Position numbers and translations under genes: made by a program. The notes under the pieces were generated by a model. It was not told the origin of the DNA. It searched no databases and worked only from the letters and a program-made list of their open reading frames with translations. A stretch of DNA of 9,115 nt from an uncultured Pleurocapsa sp. (GTDB lineage Bacteria; Cyanobacteriota; Cyanobacteriia; Cyanobacteriales; Xenococcaceae): the NCBI GenBank assembly GCA_937884735.1, contig CAKZYI010000338.1:1-9115 (forward strand), given 5' to 3'. Shown in pieces: positions 1-7,289 of the stretch (positions within the stretch are counted from its first letter, which is position 1; every line of letters begins with the position of its first letter).

Positions 1-22
1 GATAAATAGTTGTAAGCATTTT

Positions 23-217
23 TTATGCTTGTGGAGGGGATTCTATGCCCCACTGATGTCGTATGAAGTCTTGATACATATTATCTCTAAGCAACATTTG
101 TTCGTACAGCTTGATCAAAAATTCTTGAGCCTGTTCGTGACTCATAGATTTGACTTGAGTTTCAAAAGAGCGAATGTTGAATTTTTGCTCTAGAGACAAT
201 TCCATTGGATTGGACAT
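23..217 (-). CDS. nblA: Phycobilisome degradation protein NblA
   Basis: NblA is a small adaptor that binds phycobiliproteins and directs phycobilisomes to proteolysis (Clp in the known cases) during nutrient stress. The 64-residue product has the length and layout of the family: N-terminal MSNPMELSLEQKFNIRSF, a central helix with the FLIKLYEQMLLRDNMYQDF pattern, and a C-terminal HQWG motif. The start at 217 is preferred over the in-frame ATG at 232 because GAGGA lies about 8 nt upstream of it, and that SD overlaps the longer start. Family members also begin close to the MELSLEQ block. The gene is divergent from rbp, with a 0.6-kb gap. A 6-bp AT-rich hairpin (14-19 with 25-30) overlaps the stop codon, but no T-run follows it, so it is a weak terminator candidate at best. 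Family assignment is firm from sequence; the role is established knowledge of the family. Confidence 0.95.
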   Translation of the reverse strand: MSNPMELSLEQKFNIRSFETQVKSMSHEQAQEFLIKLYEQMLLRDNMYQDFIRHQWGIESPPQA

Positions 218-844
218 AAGGCATATCCTCATTTTTTATTAGCAACAAAATCATGATCGATCTTATTGTAAGCCAATGTAACAATTATTTGACAATAATG
301 GTTGTAAAATGCATTTAAGAAAAATAGTTGTTGTTTGGCATTATGAATTGGTTATTTAGTACTAATAAAACGTTGCTCAACCAAATATGGCGATCGCATG
401 ATGAATGTTTATTACCAGAACATCTAAATCAAATAAATCAAATTTGCTGAAACTAAATAAATAAATTGGCTAATAGTGTAAACATTCTGTAATAATTAGA
501 GATAGTGCAGAATTTAAAATAAAGTTCAATTTTTCAAATCTAATTATCTGACGCTTATTTAGTTAGCAAATGTTTTTTAACTACTGTGGCAACAATTAGA
601 AGTAGCATCATATTTAGCAACTGGTTGACATTGAGATCCAACCTTATTCACTCTTACTCAATCGAGTTGAATAGTGGTATGTGTTTTGAGGTGTCCATAG
701 TTGTGTAAAGTAAAGTAGTCTACCAAAAGATTCATCTATAAAAAGCTTTTGGAAAATTTATTATATTTTGGCTTAATTGTCATCAAAAAAGCGTTCGCTC
801 TGCACACTATTTTAGAATTAACTTAGCTTGGGAGATACATTTTT
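218..844. other. Divergent intergenic region nblA/rbp
   Basis: This 627-bp AT-rich interval separates the two divergent genes, so it must carry both promoters. No convincing gene is present. The only notable open frame is 343-450 on the plus strand, 35 codons, beginning MNWLFSTNK and ending at TGA. It has no SD and contains a HIP1 site (390-397), so it is not called as a gene. TTGACA occurs at 625-630 without a well-spaced -10. The rbp SD (GGGAG, 830-834) lies 10 nt upstream of its ATG. The stretch before rbp may be a long 5' leader, which would suit a regulated Rbp gene, but no defined riboswitch or RNA motif was recognised. Confidence 0.6.
265..295 (-). promoter_or_regulatory. Candidate nblA promoter
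   Basis: Reading the minus strand, TTGTCA (295-290) and TACAAT (270-265) are separated by 19 nt, about 50 nt upstream of the nblA start. The spacer is longer than the ideal 17 nt. An imperfect GTT-N9-TAC element overlaps the -10 but does not match the NtcA spacing. This is a plausible but unproven sigma-70-type promoter. Confidence 0.3.
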
Positions 845-1282
845 ATGTCTATTCGTCTATACGTAGGAAATTTACCTAAAGAAGATATTGACCGCGATGC
901 TTTGGCAGGTATGATTGCTGTAGAAGGTAAAGAGGGTTCAACTAAAGTAATCAAAGACCGCAAAACAGGCAAGTGCCGAGGTTTTGCTTTTGTTACTGTA
1001 CCCAGTGATGAAGTTGCAGACCAGTTTATTGAAAAATATAACGGTCAGCCCTTTATGGAAAGTCCTCTAAAGATAGAAAAAGCTTTACCTCGCTCTAAAG
1101 CAGAAGATGGTGCATCAGTAGAAGGTGGAGAAGCTCCCAAAAGGAAAAATGGCAACGGTAACAAACAACGAAGCAAAAAACAGGGTAGCGTTCAAAAACA
1201 ACAAGGCAGCATTCAACCCGATCCCCGTTGGGCTGACGAACTAGCAAAATTAAAAGAAATGTTGGCTTCTGCTAACAACTAA
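845..1282 (+). CDS. RRM-domain RNA-binding protein, cyanobacterial Rbp family (long C-terminal type)
   Basis: This is a single-RRM protein of 145 residues. RNP2 is LYVGNL (5-10) and RNP1 is RGFAFVTV (45-52); both carry the aromatic residues that stack on RNA, and the RRM fold spans about residues 3-80. The tail is not the Gly-rich tail of cold-induced Rbp1-type proteins. It is a Lys/Gln/Gly/Asn-rich basic linker (about 84-124) followed by a short predicted helix, DPRWADELAKLKEML (126-140). That layout resembles the longer Rbp subgroup to which Synechocystis Rbp3 belongs, as I recall it; members of this group have been linked to localisation of photosystem mRNAs near thylakoids. The start is supported by GGGAG 10 nt upstream. 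A terminator follows directly, so it is probably monocistronic. RNA-binding family is near certain; the subgroup is inference. Confidence 0.93.
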   Translation: MSIRLYVGNLPKEDIDRDALAGMIAVEGKEGSTKVIKDRKTGKCRGFAFVTVPSDEVADQFIEKYNGQPFMESPLKIEKALPRSKAEDGASVEGGEAPKRKNGNGNKQRSKKQGSVQKQQGSIQPDPRWADELAKLKEMLASANN

Positions 1283-1305
1283 AGCTGTAATGGGGTTTTA
1301 AAATT

Positions 1306-1362
1306 AAAACGGTGGCAATAACTCGAAATAAACTCTAGAGTCATTGAACACCGTAGTTTTTT
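1306..1362 (+). terminator. Rho-independent-type terminator of rbp
   Basis: The outer stem ACGGTG (1309-1314) pairs with CACCGT (1349-1354). Inside it, 1317-1324 pairs with 1338-1345 with one A-C mismatch. A run of six T (1357-1362) follows shortly after. It starts 24 nt past the rbp stop codon. The stem is long and imperfect, hence moderate confidence. Confidence 0.6.
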
Positions 1363-1531
1363 GCATTTTGAGCATAATTTTCTCTAGCAATCTTATTTTC
1401 TCCATTTTGGATAAACTTATTTTAGATACAGTTCAATGAAAATACAGCAAAAAATCTTTTTTTTTAGTTAGGCTGGAGTTATTGTTGAATTTTATATATT
1501 TATCTAATAGACGTAATAGCCATAAATTACT

Positions 1532-3481
1532 ATGAAAAAAAGTTGCCAGACTAGAGGAGAAGCAAACTTAAATACTACTCGTGTCTATAAACCAAATAAT
1601 CGCCAAACAAAGAAAAAGAGCGGTAGTACAATTAGCCGCTTGGCTGCGGGATGGATGATTGTGCAAACTCTGTTTCTGGCAGCTCCTGTATTGTCACAGC
1701 AGAAGCCAAAAAATGACCTTAGTTATAGTCAATTCTTGGAAAAGCTGGAAGAAAATCAGGTTACTAAAGTAGAACTTGACGAAACTACCAACCGAGCTAG
1801 TGTGGTTCTCAAAGGTCAATCTGAAGATGAGCCAGCAAAAGAAGTAGTTTTATTTGACCAAAACCAGGATCTAATTCCCAAAATTAGAGCAAAAGAAGTA
1901 GACTTTAAAATCAAAACATCTATTGACCGCTCCACAACGATAGGGGTTTTGTTAAATCTGTTAATCTTCTTTGTCTTGATTTCGGGGTTGATCATGATTG
2001 TGCGCCGCTCGGCAAATGCTTCTGGTCAGGCGATGAGTTTTGGTCGTTCTAAAGCTAAATTCCAGATGGAGGCAAAAACAGGAATTCAGTTTGACGATGT
2101 GGCGGGTATTGAAGAAGCAAAAGAAGAACTACAAGAAGTAGTTACCTTTCTCAAAGAGCCAGAAAAATTTACGGCAATTGGAGCAAAAATTCCTCGTGGA
2201 GTATTACTAGTAGGTCCTCCAGGGACAGGTAAGACCCTCTTGGCAAAAGCGATCGCAGGTGAGGCTGGAGTACCATTTTTTAGTATTTCTGGTTCTGAAT
2301 TTGTCGAAATGTTTGTGGGTGTTGGTGCATCTCGCGTCCGCGATTTATTTAAAAAAGCGAAAGAAAATGCGCCCTGTATTATCTTTATCGATGAGATTGA
2401 TGCAGTAGGTCGCCAGCGGGGAGCTGGTATTGGGGGCGGTAATGATGAGCGAGAGCAAACCCTCAACCAACTCTTAACCGAAATGGATGGTTTTGAAGGC
2501 AATAGTGGCATCATTGTAATTGCTGCTACCAACCGCCCCGATGTGTTGGACAAGGCTTTGATGCGCCCTGGTCGTTTTGATCGCCAGGTAATAGTAGATT
2601 ATCCTGACATGCAGGGCAGATTGGGCATTCTAGAAGTTCATGCTCGTGGTAAAAAAATTGCCCCTGAAGTTTCTTTAGATGCAATCGCTCGTCGTACCCC
2701 TGGTTTTTCTGGTGCAGATTTAGCCAACCTCCTCAACGAAGCAGCAATTCTTACGGCAAGAAGACACAAAGAAGCCGTAACCATGCTAGAAGTCAACGAC
2801 GCGGTAGATCGTATTGTTGCGGGGATGGAAGGAATTCCTCTTGTAGATAGTAAATACAAAAGATTAATTGCCTATCATGAAGTTGGTCACGCGATTGTGG
2901 CGACTATGGCTTCTGGACACGATCCAGTAGAAAAAGTCACCATTATTCCTAGAGGTGGTGCAGGTGGATTGACTTGGTTTACTCCAGGAGAAGAAATGGG
3001 ACTAGAAAGCAAAGCAAAAATTCTTGCCCAAATTACTACTGCTTTGGGTGGTAGAGCAGCAGAAGAAATAGTTTTTGGTAGAGACGAAGTAACTCAGGGT
3101 GCGGGTCAAGATATTCAGATGCTGACTTCTTTGGCTCGTAAGATGGTAACCAAATTTGGAATGTCGGATTTAGGACCATTAGCTCTAGAAGGTCAAGAAC
3201 AACCTGTGTTTTTGGGTGGCGATTCGGGAAATAAAAATGAATATTCTGAAGAGGTGGCATCAAAAATTGATATTCGTATCCGCAACATTGCTCTAGACTG
3301 TTATGACAAAGCCAAAACTATTATTAGCAATAATCGCTTGGCGGTAGATCGAATTGTAGATCTGTTGGTTGAAAGAGAAACAATTGACGGTCAAGAATTT
3401 CGCGAGCTTTTGGCTAAATTTTCTCCGACCTATGCAATCGAACATAAGACAGATACATTTCCTAGTTTGATTAAAAAATAA
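1532..3481 (+). CDS. ftsH: ATP-dependent zinc metalloprotease FtsH
   Basis: FtsH is a membrane-anchored AAA+ protease that extracts and degrades membrane proteins; cyanobacterial and chloroplast homologues clear damaged photosystem II subunits. Visible parts are TM1 (about 37-55), a periplasmic/lumenal domain, TM2 (about 137-157), Walker A GPPGTGKT (228-235), pore loop FVG (261-263), Walker B IIFIDEID (283-290), and the second region of homology ending RPGRFDR. The zinc site is HEVGH (449-453), with Asp527 as probable third ligand. The GLTWFTP segment after the zinc helix fits the FtsH2/FtsH4-like (chloroplast type B) side of the family. At 649 residues it is slightly long. About 35 basic, polar residues precede TM1, and the ATG has no clear SD, but no in-frame ATG lies between it and TM1. 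It has its own terminator and probably its own promoter. Family certain; paralogue inferred. Confidence 0.97.
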   Translation: MKKSCQTRGEANLNTTRVYKPNNRQTKKKSGSTISRLAAGWMIVQTLFLAAPVLSQQKPKNDLSYSQFLEKLEENQVTKVELDETTNRASVVLKGQSEDEPAKEVVLFDQNQDLIPKIRAKEVDFKIKTSIDRSTTIGVLLNLLIFFVLISGLIMIVRRSANASGQAMSFGRSKAKFQMEAKTGIQFDDVAGIEEAKEELQEVVTFLKEPEKFTAIGAKIPRGVLLVGPPGTGKTLLAKAIAGEAGVPFFSISGSEFVEMFVGVGASRVRDLFKKAKENAPCIIFIDEIDAVGRQRGAGIGGGNDEREQTLNQLLTEMDGFEGNSGIIVIAATNRPDVLDKALMRPGRFDRQVIVDYPDMQGRLGILEVHARGKKIAPEVSLDAIARRTPGFSGADLANLLNEAAILTARRHKEAVTMLEVNDAVDRIVAGMEGIPLVDSKYKRLIAYHEVGHAIVATMASGHDPVEKVTIIPRGGAGGLTWFTPGEEMGLESKAKILAQITTALGGRAAEEIVFGRDEVTQGAGQDIQMLTSLARKMVTKFGMSDLGPLALEGQEQPVFLGGDSGNKNEYSEEVASKIDIRIRNIALDCYDKAKTIISNNRLAVDRIVDLLVERETIDGQEFRELLAKFSPTYAIEHKTDTFPSLIKK

Positions 3482-3519
3482 TTGGAAATAAACCTGTAAA
3501 AGGATAATTCATTAGAAAT

Positions 3520-3560
3520 GGCGTTGGTGAACACTAAGCTTTCACCAACGCCCTTATTTT
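3520..3560 (+). terminator. Strong intrinsic terminator after ftsH
   Basis: A perfect 12-bp stem (3520-3531 with 3541-3552, arms beginning GGCGTTGG and ending CCAACGCC) closes a 9-nt loop. It is followed by the T-rich CTTATTTT. It lies 38 bp after the ftsH stop and separates ftsH from the histidine kinase gene. Confidence 0.85.
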
Positions 3561-3676
3561 AAGTAACAACGCCAATGTCTTCTCTGTGGAGTAGAAAACG
3601 AAAAAAAATCTGGCGATCTCGTTGTGTAAATTAAAGAATTGGGAACTCTACTAATATAAAAATAGTAAGCAGTTTT

Positions 3677-6238
3677 ATGAATAGCAGTTCTCTAAAGAAA
3701 AACGGCTCTAAACTACCACTACGAATAATTTTAATTGTTCCCTTCGTAGCGCAAATTTTTGCAGCGGTAGGACTTACTGGATATCTATCCTTGCGTAACG
3801 GTCAAAAATCAGTTCAAGATTTGGCAGGACAGCTAATGGGGGAGGTCGATGGTCGTATCAATAGACACGTTAGAGATTATTTAAATACCCCCGACCAGAT
3901 AAATCAGCTCAACCGAAGCGCGCTCGATCTAGGTCAGCTCGACTTAAATGATTTACAGACTATGGAGAAGCACTTTTTACAGCAAAGCAAAATCTTTGAC
4001 AAAGTGAGCTATATTCAATTTGGGAGTTCTCAAGGTGAGGTTATAGGACTGGAGATTATCGACGACGAGACGGTTCGCTACCAGGTAGCAGACTCTGCTG
4101 GGACATTGCGGGCCTACTCCATCAAGGAAAATGGCGATCGCGATAAGTTTCTTAAAGCTTCTCCTAATTACGATCCCCGCAATCGACCTTGGTACACAGT
4201 CCCGCAAAAAGCTAACGGTACTGCCTGGACAGAGATTTATGCCTGGGTTAATCCGCCTACTTTAGCGATCACCATTGGACAGCCTTACTACGACCGCAAT
4301 CGAAAATTTCAGGGTATTTTAGCCACAGACCTGAGCATTGCCCAAATTAGTTCATTTCTCAACAGTCTCAAAATTGGTAAAACTGGTCAAGCATTTATTT
4401 TTGACTCGAAGGGGATGATGGTTGCAACTTCGACCGATGAAAAACCGTTTGCCATAGTATCGGGTAAGCCAGAACAAATACATAGTACTGACAGTCAAAA
4501 CCCTCTGACTCGCCAAACAGCCCAGTATTTGAAAAGCGAATTTGGCAATCTTGCCCGTGCCGATAGCGAACAAATCATCAACTTCAAAATTGATGGCAAA
4601 CAGCATTTTCTAACCATCAATCAATTAACGGATAGCAATGGTTTGTCTTGGACGAAAGCGATTGTAATTCCAGAATCTGACTTTATGGCGCAAATTAATG
4701 CCAATACTCAAACGACTATTATCTTGTGCTTGGGAGCTTTAGGGGCTGCGGTGATATTAGGACTATATACTTCTCGCTGGATTGCCCGACCAATTTATCA
4801 GTTGAGCGAAGCTTCTGAGGCAATGGCACGAGGGGAATTAGATCGCCAGGTTACAGTTGGGGGAGCAAAGGAGATTGGCGTTTTATCTCAGTCCTTTAAC
4901 AAAATGGCAATGCAGCTAAAAAGTCAATTTAATTTATTAAAAACAGTCAACAAAACATTAGAAGTTAAAGTTGAAGAAAGAACTGCTGAACTGAAAAAAG
5001 CCAAGGAAGTAGCAGAAGTAGCCAATAAAACTAAAGATAGATTTTTAGCAAACATTAGTCACGAATTGCGTACTCCCCTCAACGGTATTCTAGGCTATTC
5101 GCGAATTTTACAGCGCAATGTTAATGATATTGAGCTAGACGAAATAGATTCTTCCCAATGGGAAGAAATTAAAGCTGCTCAAATTAGCTACCTCAAGGTT
5201 ATCGAACAGGGTAGTAATCACTTATCTGCCTTAATCGGCGATCTGCTCGACTTTGCCAAAATAGAAGCTAACAAAATAGATCTAGCCTATGCAGATTTGA
5301 ACTTTGAAAACTTCATCAACGGAGTTGTCAGCATTATGAAAATGCGCTCCAACGAAAAAAATATTGACCTGGAATATAAAACTGAAGGAGAATTGCCAGT
5401 TAATTTTCGGGCAGACGCAAAACGCCTGCGACAAGTATTAATTAATCTGTTGGGCAATGCAATTAAATTTACTGACCGCGGAAAAGTAACTTTGATGGTT
5501 AGCTCAGTTGATTTATTTCCGCCAGAATCAGCTAACTCCATGGCACGACAAAGTATCAAATTTGAAATTCAGGATACAGGAGTAGGCATTGCTGCTGATG
5601 AAATCGAGAAAATTTTCCAGCCTTTTGAGCAGGTCGGAGACAAAGAAAAGCAAACTAGTGGTACTGGTCTGGGTTTAGCTATTAGCAAACAAATTATTGA
5701 GTTAATGGGGAGCGAACTTAAGGTCGAAAGTAAGCTTAACCGAGGTTCAACTTTCTGGTTTGAGGCAACTTTCCCTGTGGCTGGAGTAGTTGTTAACAGC
5801 AAACCTGCAGATCCAATCGAATTAAATGTATCATCAAAACTAGGAGGTCAAGAACGAACAATATTGGTTGTAGATGATGTGGCAGAAAACCGCTCCCTGC
5901 TAACTGAATTACTTAAATCTGTAGGATTCAAAGTCTTATTGGCTGACAACGGCGACGAAGGTTTAAAAATCGCACTAGAGAGTCAACCCCACGGAATCTT
6001 AACTGATGCATATATGAATAAACCAGGTTGGATAATGGTTGAAGAGCTAAGAGAAATACCAGCTTTTGCCAAAACACCAATTATTGCAATTACGGCTAGC
6101 GAATATTCAACTGTAGAAAAGCTGATGATGGATGCGGGCTGTAGTGATTGTTTACACAAACCAATTGATGAAAGCAAATTGTTTACCCTACTGAGGAAAT
6201 ATTTTCCAGCCGAGGAAAAGGCAGAACAACTTACCTAA
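3677..6238 (+). CDS. Hybrid sensor histidine kinase (dCache-HAMP-HisKA-HATPase-REC)
   Basis: This is an 853-residue membrane sensor kinase. TM1 (about 15-38) and TM2 (about 346-366) enclose a roughly 300-residue extracytoplasmic dCache-type ligand domain with the signature YDPRNRPWY (165-173). A HAMP domain (367-415) and coiled coil (415-452) follow. HisKA has SHELRTPL with phospho-accepting His462, and an acidic insert (about 482-500) between its two helices. The ATPase domain has the N box with Asn594, DTGVGI from Asp633, and GTGLGL (662-667). The C-terminal REC domain (about 728-843) retains Asp733/Asp734, Asp777, Thr806 and Lys828. Its beta3-alpha3 loop is unusual: Asn replaces the usual Pro at D+4, and the loop is one residue short without the MDG motif. 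The ligand is unknown; dCache domains often bind small organic molecules. No response regulator or Hpt partner is seen nearby. There is no clear SD. Architecture is secure; pathway unknown. Confidence 0.93.
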   Translation: MNSSSLKKNGSKLPLRIILIVPFVAQIFAAVGLTGYLSLRNGQKSVQDLAGQLMGEVDGRINRHVRDYLNTPDQINQLNRSALDLGQLDLNDLQTMEKHFLQQSKIFDKVSYIQFGSSQGEVIGLEIIDDETVRYQVADSAGTLRAYSIKENGDRDKFLKASPNYDPRNRPWYTVPQKANGTAWTEIYAWVNPPTLAITIGQPYYDRNRKFQGILATDLSIAQISSFLNSLKIGKTGQAFIFDSKGMMVATSTDEKPFAIVSGKPEQIHSTDSQNPLTRQTAQYLKSEFGNLARADSEQIINFKIDGKQHFLTINQLTDSNGLSWTKAIVIPESDFMAQINANTQTTIILCLGALGAAVILGLYTSRWIARPIYQLSEASEAMARGELDRQVTVGGAKEIGVLSQSFNKMAMQLKSQFNLLKTVNKTLEVKVEERTAELKKAKEVAEVANKTKDRFLANISHELRTPLNGILGYSRILQRNVNDIELDEIDSSQWEEIKAAQISYLKVIEQGSNHLSALIGDLLDFAKIEANKIDLAYADLNFENFINGVVSIMKMRSNEKNIDLEYKTEGELPVNFRADAKRLRQVLINLLGNAIKFTDRGKVTLMVSSVDLFPPESANSMARQSIKFEIQDTGVGIAADEIEKIFQPFEQVGDKEKQTSGTGLGLAISKQIIELMGSELKVESKLNRGSTFWFEATFPVAGVVVNSKPADPIELNVSSKLGGQERTILVVDDVAENRSLLTELLKSVGFKVLLADNGDEGLKIALESQPHGILTDAYMNKPGWIMVEELREIPAFAKTPIIAITASEYSTVEKLMMDAGCSDCLHKPIDESKLFTLLRKYFPAEEKAEQLT

Positions 6239-6268
6239 GTAATACAATCTGATTTTATAGAGATATGG

Positions 6269-6310
6269 ACAGCAGTTAATAGTCAATTTCTGCTTCTGTA
6301 TCTTTTTTTT
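6269..6310 (+). terminator. Weak terminator candidate after the histidine kinase
   Basis: AGCAG (6271-6275) can pair with CTGCT (6290-6294). Alternatively ACAGCAG can pair with CTG and CTGT with a 3-nt bulge. A run of eight T follows (6303-6310). The stem is short and the T-run slightly displaced, so termination here is only possible. Confidence 0.35.
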
Positions 6311-6351
6311 GGCGTTTTATTCTAAGATCTAAATAGAAAATTTAATCATTT

Positions 6352-6369
6352 AAAGAGGTTGGAAAAATA
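6352..6369 (+). promoter_or_regulatory. SD sequence pointing to a non-ATG start
   Basis: AAAGAGG (6352-6358) is the clearest SD near the dehydrogenase gene. Eight nt downstream of it lies ATA (6367-6369), in frame with the dehydrogenase, and not the TTG at 6382, which would be 23 nt away. The SD therefore argues that translation starts, or once started, at codon 6367. Confidence 0.5.
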
Positions 6370-7035
6370 AACAAGACTTATTTGGTTACGGGGACAAACA
6401 GAGGTATTGGTCTAGAATACTGCCGTCAACTCAAAGAGCAAGGAAATGAAGTGATTGCTGTATGTCGATCGCCTTCTGATGAACTAAAATCTTTGGGAAT
6501 ACGTATAGAATCAGATATTGACCTTACCTCGCAAGCAGCCATACAAGATTTGCTGAGAAGATTGGACGGTAAACAAATTGATGTCTTGATCAACAACGCT
6601 GGAATTGTCGAAAGAGTTAGTCTTGATAATCTTGATTTGGATAGTATTCGCCGTCAGTTTGAAGTAAATGCGATCGCGCCTCTAAGATTTACCAAAGCAT
6701 TATTACCAAATCTAGACAAGGGTTCTAAAGTTGTTCTAATGACCAGTAGGATGGGTTCTATTGATGATAATACCTCTGGTGCTTCTTATGGCTATCGCAT
6801 GTCCAAGGTAGCTTTGTCGATGGCTGGAAAGTCTTTATCTATTGACCTCAAACCAAGGGAAATTGCAGTAGCTATTTTACACCCAGGGTTGGTTCAAACT
6901 CGCATGACTAATTTTAATCAGGCTGGAATTACTACAGAAACTTCAGTCAAGGGCTTATTAGCCCGTATTGAAGAATTAAATTTGAAAAATACAGGAACAT
7001 TTTGGCATCAAAATGGAGAAGTCCTACCTTGGTAA
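6367..7035 (+). CDS. Short-chain dehydrogenase/reductase, C-factor/sniffer-like
   Basis: This is a classical-type SDR, an NAD(P)H-dependent oxidoreductase with a Rossmann fold; the substrate is unknown. Numbering from TTG 6382, it shows the cofactor motif TGTNRGIG (3-10), INNAG (70-74), Asn96, Ser122 in TSRMGS, YRMSK with catalytic Tyr138 and Lys142, and HPG (167-169). The end, FWHQNGEVLPW, is typical of the small C-factor/sniffer-like carbonyl reductase group. A start at TTG 6382 would delete most of the first beta strand (KTYLV), and it lacks a suitably placed SD. Starting at ATA 6367 restores NKTYLVTG, with an SD 8 nt upstream and a total of 222 residues. There is no in-frame ATG or GTG between the upstream stop at 6343 and 6382. 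ATA is a rare start, so an ATG-to-ATA mutation or base error is possible. Family sure; start uncertain. Confidence 0.9.
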   Translation: MNKTYLVTGTNRGIGLEYCRQLKEQGNEVIAVCRSPSDELKSLGIRIESDIDLTSQAAIQDLLRRLDGKQIDVLINNAGIVERVSLDNLDLDSIRRQFEVNAIAPLRFTKALLPNLDKGSKVVLMTSRMGSIDDNTSGASYGYRMSKVALSMAGKSLSIDLKPREIAVAILHPGLVQTRMTNFNQAGITTETSVKGLLARIEELNLKNTGTFWHQNGEVLPW

Positions 7036-7114
7036 ATACTGGGGCTAGCCGATATGCTTGGGAGTAATATAGCTGTTCTCACGTACACGAGGTACAGTCT
7101 GATGGTCTAGTTTT

Positions 7115-7142
7115 GGCTAATGGCTAATGGCTAACGGCTAAT
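7115..7142. repeat. Heptanucleotide tandem repeat (STRR-like)
   Basis: There are four consecutive copies of GGCTAAT, the third reading GGCTAAC. Short tandem heptamer repeats of this kind (STRRs) are well known in cyanobacterial intergenic DNA. A second, two-copy heptamer, ATAAGTA, follows at 7174-7187. Confidence 0.85.
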
Positions 7143-7202
7143 CAAGACATGCCTCACGAATCGAAGAATTGCTATAAGTAATAAGTAATTTTGTTTTCTG
7201 AC

Positions 7203-7240
7203 AAAAAAATCTCAACCTTACTATCGAAGTAGAGGCTGAG
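7203..7240 (-). terminator. Minus-strand intrinsic terminator-like hairpin
   Basis: CTCA-A-CCT-TACT (7211-7222) pairs with AGTA-G-AGG-C-TGAG (7228-7240). This gives 11 pairs with one mismatch, one bulge and a 5-nt loop. Read on the minus strand, the hairpin is followed by ATTTTTTT (7210-7203). It would stop transcripts coming leftward from the twin-repeat region; no protein gene lies in that direction. Confidence 0.55.
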
Positions 7241-7289
7241 TAATTAACTAAAATAAATTCTTGGATGAATAATTGCTGAGTAACTATTA

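Noticed and set aside
267..283. NtcA-like palindrome upstream of nblA
   Set aside because: The half-sites read GTT and TAC with 9 nt between them; the NtcA consensus is GTA-N8-TAC. It also overlaps the putative -10 instead of lying upstream of it.
343..450. 35-codon plus-strand open frame (MNWLFSTNK...)
   Set aside because: No SD, no recognised family, and it lies in a promoter region with a HIP1 site; length is compatible with chance.
1457..1465. T9 run upstream of ftsH as a terminator
   Set aside because: It is preceded only by an A-run without a GC-containing stem or loop.
2086..2553. 155-codon minus-strand open frame opposite ftsH
   Set aside because: It is antisense to the conserved AAA+ core, lacks a family pattern, and is a codon-bias shadow.
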